Shown: positions 8,233 to 17,693 of the stretch, piece after piece
Numbering within the stretch: position 1 is the first letter of the stretch
How the letters are laid out: each line of letters opens with the position of its first letter
Source: an uncultured Actinomycetaceae bacterium
GTDB taxonomy: Bacteria; Actinomycetota; Actinomycetes; Actinomycetales; Actinomycetaceae
DNA length: 63,569 nucleotides
Direction: 5' to 3'
Assembly: GCA_902464405.1 (NCBI GenBank)
Contig: CABQJD010000009.1
Coordinates: 1-63,569, forward strand
Translations under genes and position numbers: made by a program
Notes under the pieces: model-generated
What the model saw: only the letters and a program-made list of their open reading frames with translations
Databases searched by the model: none
Told to the model about the DNA's origin: nothing

Positions 8233-9515
8233 CGACGACTCATTCTAAACCGCAAGTTTTGCCTCGCGTTGAGCACGGTGAGCGCCCAGTGCTGACGTTT
8301 AACGAAAAAAAATTCGGCAAGCCTGGCACTCATCTTGCTGATCTTTCTCGTGACGAGCGCCGTAGCATTGTGCGTGATCTCGGCTATCCGGCGTTTCGTG
8401 CCGATCAGCTTTCGCGTCACTACTTCGATCACCTGTGCGCAGATACCCAGCAGATGAGCGATATCCCAGCTGCTCAGCGAGAAGCTCTCGCTCAAGAGCT
8501 CTTTCCTCCACTCCTTACGCTCGTCAAATCTCAAGTGGCTGATGGCGGTACAACGATTAAGAGTTTATGGAGCTTATTTGATGGAGCCGTAGTTGAGAGT
8601 GTGCTGATGGCATATCCGGATCGCACAACTCTATGTATTTCTTCCCAAGCGGGGTGCGGTATGGCGTGTCCGTTCTGCGCAACAGGGCAGGGTGGCTTAA
8701 TGCGCAATCTCACGGCTGCTGAAATCGTGGAGCAAGTGCGGCTCAATATGCTGATGGCACGCGAAGGTATGCTTAAGCGCCCGAAGTCTGCCCGAGCAGC
8801 AAAATCATCTTCATCCGCGCCAAAAGCAGACGAGACAGGAGAATCTCGGCACGTTTCCAACATTGTTTTTATGGGAATGGGAGAGCCGCTCGCCAATTAT
8901 AAGGCGGTGACGGAGGCGATACGCCGTCTCACTGAGCCAGCTCCTGAAGGCTTCGGTTTGTCTGCGCGTAACCTCACGGTTTCAACTGTAGGCATCGTTC
9001 CAGGTATCAATAAATTAGCTGAGCTTGGTTTACCGCTCACCCTTGCCGTTTCCCTTCATGCACCCGATGACGATCTGCGTGACGATCTCATTCCGATCAA
9101 TTCGCGCTACAAAGTGGGAGAGCTGCTGGACGCGTCACGGCATTATTTCGTGCGTACAGGGCGGCGCGTGAGCATCGAATACGCTCTTATTAAAGATATG
9201 AACGATCACCCGTGGCGCGCCGAACTTTTGGCACAAGAGCTCAATTCTCGTGGGCGTGGCTGGGTGCATATTAACCCGATTCCGCTCAATCCAACTCCTG
9301 GAAGTATCTGGACTGCCAGCACGAAATATGCTCAACAGAAATTTATGCAGACGCTCGTTGATGCAGGAATTCCCACGACTATCCGCGATACTCGCGGTGC
9401 CGATATTGACGGTGCATGCGGGCAGTTGGCAGCCACAACTATAAGCCCCGAAAATATCGCTGCGCGTGCAGCAAAAGCACAGCGTGCAGTCGAAAACCGT
9501 ATGAAACGAGATTGA
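8229..9515 (+). CDS. rlmN: Dual-specificity 23S rRNA/tRNA A2503/A37 methyltransferase RlmN
   Basis: A radical-SAM enzyme that methylates C2 of A2503 in 23S rRNA and of A37 in some tRNAs. The radical-SAM cysteines appear as CGMACPFC (C143, C147, C150), followed by ATGQGG; GMGEPLANY and the C-terminal RDTRGADIDGACGQLA segment, which holds a catalytic cysteine, are also present. At 428 residues it is longer than typical because of an N-terminal extension and a low-complexity Ser/Ala/Lys insert after residue 178 (KSARAAKSSSSAPKADETG). The start GTG overlaps cdsA by 4 bp. Confidence 0.95.
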   Translation: MTTTHSKPQVLPRVEHGERPVLTFNEKKFGKPGTHLADLSRDERRSIVRDLGYPAFRADQLSRHYFDHLCADTQQMSDIPAAQREALAQELFPPLLTLVKSQVADGGTTIKSLWSLFDGAVVESVLMAYPDRTTLCISSQAGCGMACPFCATGQGGLMRNLTAAEIVEQVRLNMLMAREGMLKRPKSARAAKSSSSAPKADETGESRHVSNIVFMGMGEPLANYKAVTEAIRRLTEPAPEGFGLSARNLTVSTVGIVPGINKLAELGLPLTLAVSLHAPDDDLRDDLIPINSRYKVGELLDASRHYFVRTGRRVSIEYALIKDMNDHPWRAELLAQELNSRGRGWVHINPIPLNPTPGSIWTASTKYAQQKFMQTLVDAGIPTTIRDTRGADIDGACGQLAATTISPENIAARAAKAQRAVENRMKRD

Positions 9516-9527
9516 AATGGAGATTCG

Positions 9528-10079
9528 ATGAATACGTCTTTTCCACACGTTGGGCGAACAGAGCGCGGATATGACCCCAAACAAGTTGATAGTTTTTTGA
9601 GCAAGGCTAAGAGCGCCTATACGGCTAAGGAGAAGAAGAGCGACGCCATTATGCCTGACGATGTAGCTAGCGTATCGTTTTCTCTCGTTCGTCGAGGTTA
9701 CGATACTGCTGCTGTTGATGCTGCCTTGAACCGTCTCTACACGGCGCTTGTGCAGGGCGAACGTGCAAAAGTTTTGAGTACTCACGGCGAGCAGGCATGG
9801 CTTGATATGGCATATTGCGCGGCACGTTCGCTCTATGCGCGTTTGAAGCTCCCAGCACGCGCCAAATTTGATGATGCCAAGCGGTATGGGTACGAAAAAA
9901 AATCGGTAGATGATTTTTTGAATCGCGTGAACGCCTATTTTGATGGACAAGCCAAGCTGACTGCAGACGATGTGCGCAACGTAATTTTTGTGCGCGCAAA
10001 AAAATCAGATGCATATCGTGAAGATGTTGTTGATGCCTATCTGGATCGTCTTGTTTTTGTACTGGTGTCTGTGGAGTGA
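9528..10079 (+). CDS. DivIVA-domain repeat protein
   Basis: A 183-residue cytoplasmic protein with three or four short repeats of the pattern hydrophobic-RGYD/YGYDxxxVDxFLxR (RGYDPKQVDSFLSK, RGYDTAAVDAALNR, YGYEKKSVDDFLNR, DAYREDVVDAYLDR). This is the short DivIVA-type repeat found in actinobacterial proteins of unknown role that lie next to rlmN and dxr. True DivIVA/Wag31 binds curved membrane and organises growth poles; this protein lacks the long coiled coil, so a polar-growth role is only an inference. It starts 12 bp after rlmN and overlaps the most upstream dxr start by 4 bp. Confidence 0.8.
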   Translation: MNTSFPHVGRTERGYDPKQVDSFLSKAKSAYTAKEKKSDAIMPDDVASVSFSLVRRGYDTAAVDAALNRLYTALVQGERAKVLSTHGEQAWLDMAYCAARSLYARLKLPARAKFDDAKRYGYEKKSVDDFLNRVNAYFDGQAKLTADDVRNVIFVRAKKSDAYREDVVDAYLDRLVFVLVSVE

Positions 10080-10090
10080 AAAGAAGCAAT

Positions 10091-11341
10091 ATGCCTCGGA
10101 GAATAATTATTTTAGGGTCTACTGGATCGATTGGGACTCAAGCATTAGATGTGATTCGTGCACATCCCTCTGCCTATTGTGTCGGTGGATTAGGAGCTGC
10201 AGGTGCGCATCCAGATATACTCGCACAGCAGGCATATGAATTTTCTGTGCCGATAGTTGCTCTGTCTAGTGAAAAAAGTGTTGATACTTTTCGTGCTGCC
10301 TATCGAAAGTGCGCGCAGGGAGCTAGAGAGCCAGAAATTTTTTCTGGTCCAGATGCAATGGTGCAGCTTGCAGCCCAAGCCAGCGGGTCGGATTGCACTG
10401 ATGAGTATGATAGTGACGTTGTGCTCAACGGCATGGCAGGCTCAGTGGGGCTTCTTCCTACTTTAGCTGCGCTTCGTACGGGGGCGACACTCGCTCTTGC
10501 CAACAAAGAATCGCTCGTTGCAGGCGGAGCGCTGGTGCAAGAGGCAATGGTCCGCCCAGGGCAGATTGTCCCCGTCGATTCTGAGCATTCAGCGATTCAT
10601 CAGGCGCTCCAAGCAGGTATTCATCATAGAGGTTTGACGTCGGAGAATCTCGACGGAGAATCGAACGTCCGTAAAATTATTTTGACGGCAAGCGGCGGAC
10701 CTTTCCGCGGGCGCAGCCGAAGCGAGCTGGCAGATGTGAGCGTGCAACAAGCTCTTCATCATCCAACGTGGAATATGGGGCCTGTCGTCACTATCAATTC
10801 TGCGTCTTTGATGAATAAAGCGCTCGAACTCATCGAGGCTGCGTATCTTTTCGATGTAGCTGCCGATGATATTGTGCCTGTGATTCATCCGCAGTCTGTG
10901 GTTCATTCAGCAGTGGAATTTATTGACGGCTCTACACTAGCTCAGCTTTCTCCGCCAGATATGAGGCTTCCTATTGCTCTAGGTTTGAGTTGGCCGAAGC
11001 GAGTTTCTTCTGTGGCTCCAGCATTCCCCTGGCACGAGGCTGCCACCTGGACGTTTGAACCTCTCGATCACGACACTTTCCCTGCGATAACACTTGCACG
11101 CGCCGCGCTTGCTCAGTCGCCTGTGCACCCGGCAGTTCTGAACGCTGCTAACGAAGAGGCAGTTGCGGCATTTGTGCGTGGCGAACTAGGTTTCCTTGCA
11201 ATGGCAGATGTTGTTCGCCACGTGCTCGAACTCTGCGATTCTTCGCGCTACCTCGGGTCAGATACAGCTTCATACAGTGTTGAAGCTGTGCTGGAAGCTG
11301 AGGCGTGGGCAAGAAAGACTGCACACAAGGTGATGAAATGA
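10091..11341 (+). CDS. dxr: 1-deoxy-D-xylulose 5-phosphate reductoisomerase
   Basis: Second enzyme of the non-mevalonate (MEP) isoprenoid pathway: converts DXP to MEP with NADPH. The N-terminal NADPH motif is RRIIILGSTGSIGTQALDVI. The metal and substrate region contains ALANKESLVAGG and VPVDSEHSAIHQAL, and later HPTWNMG; the C-terminus has NAANEEAVAAF. I choose ATG 10091, which has an AAAAGAAG ribosome site about 5 nt upstream and gives the normal short N-terminus; an in-frame GTG at 10076 overlapping the previous gene is an alternative. Another MEP gene, ispG, lies two genes downstream. Confidence 0.96.
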   Translation: MPRRIIILGSTGSIGTQALDVIRAHPSAYCVGGLGAAGAHPDILAQQAYEFSVPIVALSSEKSVDTFRAAYRKCAQGAREPEIFSGPDAMVQLAAQASGSDCTDEYDSDVVLNGMAGSVGLLPTLAALRTGATLALANKESLVAGGALVQEAMVRPGQIVPVDSEHSAIHQALQAGIHHRGLTSENLDGESNVRKIILTASGGPFRGRSRSELADVSVQQALHHPTWNMGPVVTINSASLMNKALELIEAAYLFDVAADDIVPVIHPQSVVHSAVEFIDGSTLAQLSPPDMRLPIALGLSWPKRVSSVAPAFPWHEAATWTFEPLDHDTFPAITLARAALAQSPVHPAVLNAANEEAVAAFVRGELGFLAMADVVRHVLELCDSSRYLGSDTASYSVEAVLEAEAWARKTAHKVMK

Positions 11342-12645
11342 GCATTCTTTTTTCTCTTCTCGGTATCTTTTTATTCGTGCTGGGGCTGCTGGTAACCGTT
11401 GGTTTACATGAGCTGGGGCATTTGATTCCAGCTAAAAAATTTGGTGTAAAAGTGCCGAAGTATTTTATTGGTTTCGGCTCCACACTCTGGTCAATTAAGC
11501 GTGCAGGCACAGAATATGGGCTGAAAGTTCTTCCTTTAGGCGGATTTGTGCAGCTTGCCGGAATGCTCCCTCCAGCGCGTGAGGGAGTGCGTAAGCAAAA
11601 GCCAAACGGTGAGCTGACGTTAGCGCAGCAGGCTCGGCAGGATTCTGCTGCCGAATTAGAGCCAGGCGAGGAAAGCCGAGCATTCTGGCGTTTGCCAGCG
11701 CATAAAAAACTTGTGGTGATGTTTGGCGGTCCGTGCGTCAATTTATTTTTGAGTGTGCTGCTTATTGTGGGAGTCATGTGCGGCATCGGTGTCGGCACCT
11801 ACGGTACGACTATCTCTCAGGTGCCAAGATGTATATCTGCTGAGGAGAGCTGCGCAGAAAGTGATCGCGCTCCTGCATCTCTCGCTGGTTTTCAGCCAGG
11901 AGATCGTATACGTAAATGGAATGGGACGCCTGTTGCCACATGGAAAGATGTGCAGGAAGCTATTGCTAGTGGTGGGGTTCGCCCCGCAGATGTTCTCATC
12001 GAACGTGAGGGCGAGCAGATTACTCTTAACGTCACTCCGATCGAAAAGGAACGTCCTGTCGTTAGCGGTGGCTCCATCGTCACCGACCCTGAAACAGGGC
12101 AGGAGAAAACTGAATTGAAGCCCTACGTCGGTTTATCGCCTCAGATCGAACTTCAGCGCACATCTATTGGTACGGCACTAGCACAGGCAGGAAAGCTCGC
12201 AGCAGGGACAGTGCAGATCGTGGCGGTTTTACCTGCCAAGATCTGGCAAATATGCACGACACTTTTTTCAGGAGCTCCGCGAGATGCTTCTAGCGTTGTT
12301 GGTATTGTTGGTGTAGCACATATGGCTGGTGCAATCACCAGCACTCAAGCAGAGGGCTACGGTATAGCGCAGAGAGCTGCGGATTTTCTCATGTTGATGG
12401 CGTCTCTCAATATGAGCTTGTTTATCTTCAATATGATTCCTCTGCTTCCTCTTGACGGCGGGCATATCCTCGGTGCTCTTATCGAAGGTGTGCGCAGCAC
12501 GATTGCTCGCTGGCGAGGCAAAGCAGATCCTGGTGCTTTTGATACAGCTCGTTTACTGCCGTTGAGCTACGCAGTCATAGCCTTTTTCGTGTTTATGACT
12601 GTGCTTCTTGTGGTAGCAGATATTGTGAATCCAGTGGGCAGCTAA
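11338..12645 (+). CDS. rseP: Site-2 intramembrane zinc protease (RseP/Rip1 type)
   Basis: A membrane-embedded metalloprotease of family M50 that cuts transmembrane anti-sigma factors or other membrane proteins in regulated proteolysis. The zinc motif HELGH is at residues 24-28 in the first membrane segment. A PDZ domain lies in the middle (around PGDRIRKWNGTPVATWKDV), and the last membrane segments carry NMIPLLPLDGGHI, the third zinc ligand region. ATG 11338 overlaps the dxr stop (ATGA). It sits between dxr and ispG, the conserved actinobacterial order dxr-rip1-ispG. Confidence 0.94.
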   Translation: MSILFSLLGIFLFVLGLLVTVGLHELGHLIPAKKFGVKVPKYFIGFGSTLWSIKRAGTEYGLKVLPLGGFVQLAGMLPPAREGVRKQKPNGELTLAQQARQDSAAELEPGEESRAFWRLPAHKKLVVMFGGPCVNLFLSVLLIVGVMCGIGVGTYGTTISQVPRCISAEESCAESDRAPASLAGFQPGDRIRKWNGTPVATWKDVQEAIASGGVRPADVLIEREGEQITLNVTPIEKERPVVSGGSIVTDPETGQEKTELKPYVGLSPQIELQRTSIGTALAQAGKLAAGTVQIVAVLPAKIWQICTTLFSGAPRDASSVVGIVGVAHMAGAITSTQAEGYGIAQRAADFLMLMASLNMSLFIFNMIPLLPLDGGHILGALIEGVRSTIARWRGKADPGAFDTARLLPLSYAVIAFFVFMTVLLVVADIVNPVGS

Positions 12646-12736
12646 TTGCTGCGGTATATCCTCGCATGAGGCGGCATGGGAGCCAAGAGCTGAGGAGTAA
12701 TGTTTGTTAGATACCCAGTGCGAGGCACATAAGCAG

Positions 12737-12748
12737 TACAATAGGTAC
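12737..12748 (+). promoter_or_regulatory. Leaderless-type -10 element of ispG
   Basis: TACAAT (12737-12742) is followed by exactly 6 nt and then GTG 12749. There is no useful ribosome site for this GTG, matching the leaderless arrangement seen at many genes here. Confidence 0.5.
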
Positions 12749-13903
12749 GTGAATTTTCCAGTAAACGTAAATATCGGCGCTAAACCTGAAGAGCCAGCTG
12801 TCCTTTCTGCGCGCAAACCAACGCGGCAGATACAAGTTGGCAATGTGAAAGTTGGCGGTGATGCGCCGATTAGTGTGCAGTCGATGACGACCACAAAAAC
12901 GTACGACGTGAACGCTACTCTTCAGCAGATTGCTGAGCTCACAGCTGCGGGGTGCGATATTGCGCGCGTTGCATGCCCCACGGATAAAGATGCAGATGCA
13001 CTCAGTATTCTTGTGCAGAAGAGTAAAATTCCAGTTGTTGCCGATATTCATTTCCAGCCTCGATATGTGTTTGCGGCAATTGATGCTGGGTGTGGTGTGC
13101 GCGTCAATCCTGGCAACATTAAAAAGTTTGATGATGTGATTCCAGAGATCGCTGCAGCTGCCAATGCGAACGGCACAGCTATGCGTATCGGGATCAATGC
13201 AGGATCTCTCGATAAGCGTCTCCTTGAAAAATACGGGAAAGCAACTCCTGAGGCTCTTGTGGAAAGCGCCGTCAATGAAGCTCACCTTTTTGAAGATGCT
13301 GGGTTTTATGATTTTGCAATTTCGGTGAAACATCATGATCCAGTGACGATGGTGCGAGCTTACGAACTCCTCAGTGCGGCAGGGGATTGGCCGCTTCACC
13401 TCGGCGTCACCGAAGCAGGCCCAGCATTTCAAGGCACAGTAAAATCCGCTGTGGCATTTGGTGCACTTTTGGCAGAGGGCATCGGTGATACGATTCGAGT
13501 CTCTCTCTCCGATGACCCTGTGGAAGAAGTGCGTGCAGGTGAAGCGATTTTACGGGCGCTCAACCTTCGTCCGAAAACTCTGGAAATCGTCAGCTGCCCA
13601 GGATGCGGGCGTGCTCAAGTAGATATTTGGAACCTCGCAAATAAGGTAGACGCTGGTCTTAAAGGTATCACTTATCCGCTGCGGGTAGCCGTGATGGGGT
13701 GTATTGTCAATGGGCCTGGCGAAGCACGTGAAGCTGATCTTGGTGTTGCAAGTGGAAACGGCAAAGGGCAAATTTTTGTGGCTGGAAAAGTAGTGAAGAC
13801 TGTTGCGGAAGAAGATATTGTCGATACTCTCATCGATCTTGCGCCAAAAGTTGCAGCGGAGCTGGGGCTTATTGAAGGTGGCTCGCCAGAAATTATCTAC
13901 TAG
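12749..13903 (+). CDS. ispG: 4-hydroxy-3-methylbut-2-enyl diphosphate synthase (flavodoxin/ferredoxin type)
   Basis: Iron-sulfur enzyme of the MEP isoprenoid pathway, converting MEcPP to HMBPP. Conserved TRQIQVGNVKVGGDAPISVQS opens the TIM-barrel part. The [4Fe-4S] cysteines are in VSCPGCGRAQVD and VMGCIVNGPGEA, with the conserved Glu just after. Start choice: GTG 12749 gives the usual short leader peptide and is preceded by a -10 box TACAAT at 6 nt; an in-frame TTG at 12704 with a GAGGAG site 6 nt upstream would add 15 unconserved residues. With dxr close by, two of the MEP genes are neighbours. Confidence 0.95.
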   Translation: MNFPVNVNIGAKPEEPAVLSARKPTRQIQVGNVKVGGDAPISVQSMTTTKTYDVNATLQQIAELTAAGCDIARVACPTDKDADALSILVQKSKIPVVADIHFQPRYVFAAIDAGCGVRVNPGNIKKFDDVIPEIAAAANANGTAMRIGINAGSLDKRLLEKYGKATPEALVESAVNEAHLFEDAGFYDFAISVKHHDPVTMVRAYELLSAAGDWPLHLGVTEAGPAFQGTVKSAVAFGALLAEGIGDTIRVSLSDDPVEEVRAGEAILRALNLRPKTLEIVSCPGCGRAQVDIWNLANKVDAGLKGITYPLRVAVMGCIVNGPGEAREADLGVASGNGKGQIFVAGKVVKTVAEEDIVDTLIDLAPKVAAELGLIEGGSPEIIY

Positions 13904-13963
13904 CAGAAATCGTTTGCTGGCAGAGAAATGATGTATCGATGTGCAACTGTGCAGTGAGCGCTG

Positions 13964-14875
13964 ATGCTGTGGCGTAGGTTGGGTAAGGATCGATTAGGGC
14001 ATAGCTCTGTGCGGTTGCTGAAAGCTCGTGAATATTCGGTGGCTGCTGATTTGATGCAAACTGCTCCGCTTGAGACAGTTCTTATGCAAAGCTGCTTAAA
14101 TGAAGCATCTGCCAGCTCGAATATTGGCTTGCGCGGTGGATCTCTCCTCGGATATTTTGACGCATCTGCTGATGCCTCTCTTGGCTGTGAGCTGCGTGCT
14201 GTGTGCTGGAACGGCGCAAATATCATTCCGTGGGGTTTTGATTCTGAAGGGCTTGATCAGTTAGCTCACTATCTTATTCATCATCGTTCAATCGCCAATT
14301 CTTTTGTTGGAGCAGCTAGCCAAGTACTGCCTTTATGGGAGCGAGTGCGTGAATATTTTGCTCCTGCGCGAGATATTCGCCCTCGTCAGCTATCGATGAT
14401 ATATCAGGGAAAATCGCGCGAAATCGTCACACCTGATCTGGATGTGAGAGCAGCGCAGATGGATGAATATGAGCTGGTTCTTCCAGCAAGTATCGCCATG
14501 TTTACCGAAGAAGTCGGCTACGATCCCACAGCTTGCGGGAATTCCTATAAAAGGCGCGTGCAGAGCCTTATTGAGCAGGAATTTACTTTTGTGAAAATAG
14601 GCTACGATTTTCAAGGGAGTCCAAGAGTTGAATTTAAAGCAGATATTGGAGCGTATGCTGGCGGTGTTGCCCAAATTCAGGGAGTATGGGTACTTCCTGA
14701 ACTGCGTGGGCAAGGAATCGCTGCTCCTTGTATCGCGTCTGTTGCGCGTATGGTACAGGCGAGGCTGGGTGCGACCGTGCATCTTTACGTTAACGATTTC
14801 AATCTCTGTGCCGTAAGATCCTATGAAAAAGCAGGTTTTATTCACGTAGGTGACTACGCCACGATTATGCTGTGA
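13964..14875 (+). CDS. DUF4081-GNAT family N-acetyltransferase
   Basis: A 303-residue protein with two parts. The first ~120 residues resemble the DUF4081 domain of actinobacterial acetyltransferases. The C-terminal part is a GNAT acetyl-CoA binding fold with the motif VWVLPELRGQGIAAPCIASV (motif A, Q/RxxGxG/A) near residue 245 and the terminal NDFNLCAVRSYEKAGFIHVGD. The substrate is unknown. An in-frame TGA at 13955 forces the start to 13964 or very near. It follows ispG on the same strand by 60 bp, a conserved actinobacterial neighbourhood. Confidence 0.82.
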   Translation: MLWRRLGKDRLGHSSVRLLKAREYSVAADLMQTAPLETVLMQSCLNEASASSNIGLRGGSLLGYFDASADASLGCELRAVCWNGANIIPWGFDSEGLDQLAHYLIHHRSIANSFVGAASQVLPLWERVREYFAPARDIRPRQLSMIYQGKSREIVTPDLDVRAAQMDEYELVLPASIAMFTEEVGYDPTACGNSYKRRVQSLIEQEFTFVKIGYDFQGSPRVEFKADIGAYAGGVAQIQGVWVLPELRGQGIAAPCIASVARMVQARLGATVHLYVNDFNLCAVRSYEKAGFIHVGDYATIML

Positions 14876-14897
14876 GTTTTAGTGTGAGAGGTCTGCT

Positions 14898-14933
14898 GTG
14901 CAGAGGTATTCCTTTGTGTAGAGGTATTCCTTC
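14898..14933. repeat. 18-bp tandem duplication
   Basis: Two 18-bp copies (GTGCAGAGGTATTCCTTT and GTGTAGAGGTATTCCTTC) stand back to back in the spacer before the vanZ-like gene. Confidence 0.85.
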
Positions 14934-15000
14934 AAAAAATGTGAGTAGTGCTCAAAAATCGTTTTCAGATTAGGCAGCTGCGAAAGGCACAATAATATAC

Positions 15001-15753
15001 GTGGATTTAGCAGTGCAAAGTGCGTCAGCGCAAACTATCGCAGTAAACTTCACGCCAGTCTATATTGCTTATACTCTTGCGTGGTGTTGCGTGCTTTTTC
15101 GTGCGCGGCATCGGATCATGTGCGTGCGCCAGCTAGGAGCGCTCTTATTTTTAATGCTCTATGCAGGGATAATATTATATTTCACATTTGAGCCGTTCGT
15201 TTTTACTCTCGGGCGATCTCACTGGAATGCAAATTTAATCCCAGCAATTGAATCATGGAAAATGCTTACACAGGGAGTGCTCTCCATCGCACTCTATAAT
15301 CTTGTGGGAAACGTGCTACTCTTTATGCCTTTTGGGGCGATTCTTCCTGCAGCGTTCTCAAATATGCGCTCATGGTGGAGAGTTGGGGTATCAACCGCTC
15401 TCACGTCACTTTCGATAGAGACGCTTCAGCTTCTTTTCGCAGTAAGGCTTTTTGATATTGACGATATTATCCTCAATTCGATAGGCGGTATATTCGGCTA
15501 TCTGTTTTGGCGTTTTGCTTGGCAGAAAATTGCTTGGCAGAAAACACATGCAACGCAGCAAATCAAGAGTGCGCGAAGCTTGCGTGCTGCGCAGGAGGGA
15601 GCATTGCAGAGGCATTCACAGTTCAATCAGAATCAACCAGCTAAAGCGCGAGAATCACTTTCGCTCACTTTCACAGGTATCGTCACATTCGCTGCATACA
15701 TTGGCTTAGTAATCGGAGTTGTTTTTGCACTAGCTTTTTCTCGTTCTTTCTAA
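15001..15753 (+). CDS. VanZ-like family membrane protein
   Basis: A 250-residue protein with about five hydrophobic segments. It carries the VanZ-like signature: TFEPFVFTLG after the second segment, NLIPAIESW, NLVGNVLLFMPFGAILPA, and SIETLQLLFAVRLFDIDDIILNSIGGIFGY. VanZ of enterococcal Tn1546 gives low-level teicoplanin resistance; chromosomal relatives are common and mostly of unknown function, so resistance should not be inferred. The C-terminus has a basic Gln-rich cytoplasmic stretch and a final membrane segment. The GTG start has no ribosome site; CACAAT lies 7 nt upstream. Confidence 0.82.
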   Translation: MDLAVQSASAQTIAVNFTPVYIAYTLAWCCVLFRARHRIMCVRQLGALLFLMLYAGIILYFTFEPFVFTLGRSHWNANLIPAIESWKMLTQGVLSIALYNLVGNVLLFMPFGAILPAAFSNMRSWWRVGVSTALTSLSIETLQLLFAVRLFDIDDIILNSIGGIFGYLFWRFAWQKIAWQKTHATQQIKSARSLRAAQEGALQRHSQFNQNQPAKARESLSLTFTGIVTFAAYIGLVIGVVFALAFSRSF

Positions 15754-15828
15754 AAGGAAATTTTCGCACGGCACAGCCTAAAGATTCGATCACGCAGTGA
15801 CGGTTTTAGCTAAGCCGTGCAGGCGCGA

Positions 15829-15840
15829 TACCATAGAGCC
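15829..15840 (+). promoter_or_regulatory. Leaderless-type -10 element of proS
   Basis: TACCAT (15829-15834), 6 nt, then ATG 15841. No Shine-Dalgarno sequence precedes the ATG. Confidence 0.45.
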
Positions 15841-17637
15841 ATGCAAAAAATGAGCAATTTCTTTGTGCGCACACTGCGCGACAACCCTGCTGACGCTGAG
15901 GTCGATTCACATAAACTCATGGTTCGAGCTGGATATATTCGCCGCGTTTCTCCTGGTGTCTATACATGGCTGCCATTGGGGCTGAAAGTGCTGCGCAATG
16001 TGGAACGCATCGTGCGCGAAGAAATGGATGCTGCTGGTGCTCAAGAGCTGCTTTTCCCTGCGCTGCTTCCACGTGAACCATACGAGGCTACTAATCGCTG
16101 GGATGAGTATGGTCCTAACCTTTTCCGCCTCAAAGATCGCCGTGACGGTGATTATCTTCTCGCGCCAACGCATGAAGAGATGTTTACGCTTGCTGTGAAA
16201 GATATGTATAGCTCCTATAAAGATCTGCCGGCAATGCTCTATCAGATCCAGACGAAATATCGTGACGAAGCGCGCCCGCGTGCTGGTATTTTGCGTACTC
16301 GTGAATTCGTGATGAAAGATTCCTACAGCTTTGATATTGATGATGAGGGGCTTTCTGCGAGCTACGATTCTATGCGAACTGCTTATCAAAAGATTTTCAC
16401 TCGTCTTGGTTTGCCGTTCGTGATTTGTTCTGCCACATCAGGTGCAATGGGTGGTTCGCGAAGTGAAGAATTCCTATGCCCGCTGCCTGCAGGTGAAGAT
16501 ACATTTGTGGTGAGCCCTGGAGGTTATGCGGCGAATACAGAAGCAGTGACGACTCCGCTGCAGCCAGAGCAAGATTTCAGCTCAGTTCCTTCTCCAGAAA
16601 CTCTCGAAACTCCAGATGCAAAGACGATTGACGCTCTCGTCGATGTCTTTAACGAACTCCGCCCGCGTACAGATCGCCCTTGGCAGGCGAGTGACACATT
16701 TAAAAACGTTGTGTTTGTTGGTATACATCCAGACGGTGAGCGAGAGCTTTTTGTTGTCGGAGTTCCAGGAGATCGCGAAGTCGATATTAAGCGTGTTGAA
16801 GCGAATATGAGCCCGTTGGAAGTGGAGCTTGCAACCCCAGAAGATATTGCTTCCCACCCAGAGCTTGTGCCTGGCTATATCGGTCCAAACGTCATCGGTC
16901 CGCAGTCGCCTGCACGAACCACAGATGAGCATGGTCGTCTAGTGGGAGGAGTAAAGTTCCTTATCGATCCGCATGTGGCGCGCGGCAGCGCATGGATTAC
17001 GGGTGCAAATGCTCCAGATCATCACATGATGAACTGCGTCTATGGTCGCGATTTTGAGGCTGACGGCACGATCGAAGCTGTAGAAGTTCGTGAAGGTGAT
17101 GAAGCTCCAGATGGTAGCGGTGCACTCCGTATCGAGCGAGGTATAGAAATCGGGCATATTTTTGCTCTTGGGCGTAAATATTCGAAAGCACTTGGGCTCA
17201 CAGTGCTGGATCAAAACGGTAAATCTGCTGTTGTGACGATGGGCTCATATGGAATTGGCGTCTCCCGTCTTGTTGCAGCGCTTATCGAACTTAATCATGA
17301 TGATAAGGGCATTGTATGGCCGATAGATATTGCGCCAATTCAGGTTCATGTGATTGCGACAGGCAAGGGCGAAGAATTATTTGGAGCAGCTGAATCGCTC
17401 GCGGCGGCTGTTGAGGAAGCTGGTTATTCCGTCTTGTATGATGACCGGCCGAAGATGAGCGCTGGCGTGAAATTTGCTGATTACGAGTTGCTCGGCGCTC
17501 CTTATGCGCTGGTTGTAGGCAGAGGTTTTGCTGACGGTAAGGTGGAGCTGCGCTGCCGTGCAACGGGCGAATCGCGTGAAGTGAATGTGGCAAATGCTGT
17601 TGATGAGCTGGTCAATTGGATTACGCAAGCGCGTTAG
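15841..17637 (+). CDS. proS: Prolyl-tRNA synthetase (bacterial type)
   Basis: Charges tRNA-Pro. It is a class II synthetase of the long bacterial form with an editing-domain insert. Motif 1 region is HKLMVRAGYIRRVSPGVYTWLPLG, motif 2 is LYQIQTKYRDEARPRAGILRTREF, motif 3 is GSYGIGVSRLVAALIE. The INS editing domain lies between motifs 2 and 3. ATG 15841 yields about 598 residues with MQKMSNFFVRTLRDNPADAE at the front; a GTG at 15817 would add eight residues. An upstream -10 box at 6 nt supports 15841. Confidence 0.95.
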   Translation: MQKMSNFFVRTLRDNPADAEVDSHKLMVRAGYIRRVSPGVYTWLPLGLKVLRNVERIVREEMDAAGAQELLFPALLPREPYEATNRWDEYGPNLFRLKDRRDGDYLLAPTHEEMFTLAVKDMYSSYKDLPAMLYQIQTKYRDEARPRAGILRTREFVMKDSYSFDIDDEGLSASYDSMRTAYQKIFTRLGLPFVICSATSGAMGGSRSEEFLCPLPAGEDTFVVSPGGYAANTEAVTTPLQPEQDFSSVPSPETLETPDAKTIDALVDVFNELRPRTDRPWQASDTFKNVVFVGIHPDGERELFVVGVPGDREVDIKRVEANMSPLEVELATPEDIASHPELVPGYIGPNVIGPQSPARTTDEHGRLVGGVKFLIDPHVARGSAWITGANAPDHHMMNCVYGRDFEADGTIEAVEVREGDEAPDGSGALRIERGIEIGHIFALGRKYSKALGLTVLDQNGKSAVVTMGSYGIGVSRLVAALIELNHDDKGIVWPIDIAPIQVHVIATGKGEELFGAAESLAAAVEEAGYSVLYDDRPKMSAGVKFADYELLGAPYALVVGRGFADGKVELRCRATGESREVNVANAVDELVNWITQAR

Positions 17638-17693
17638 CTCGTAATCTTCGCAGAAAATGAGCATAAATCCTATCAGTATGCAGTGAGTTTTGG

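Noticed and set aside
9135..9950. 271-residue open frame antisense to rlmN and the DivIVA-like gene
   Set aside because: Spans two real genes on the opposite strand; no family-like sequence.
12707..13432. 241-residue open frame antisense to ispG
   Set aside because: Shadow of the conserved ispG frame; Cys/His/Ile-rich composition is typical of antisense frames here.
15001..15753. Glycopeptide resistance call from VanZ-like gene
   Set aside because: Isolated chromosomal VanZ-like proteins are common and no vanHAX genes are nearby.
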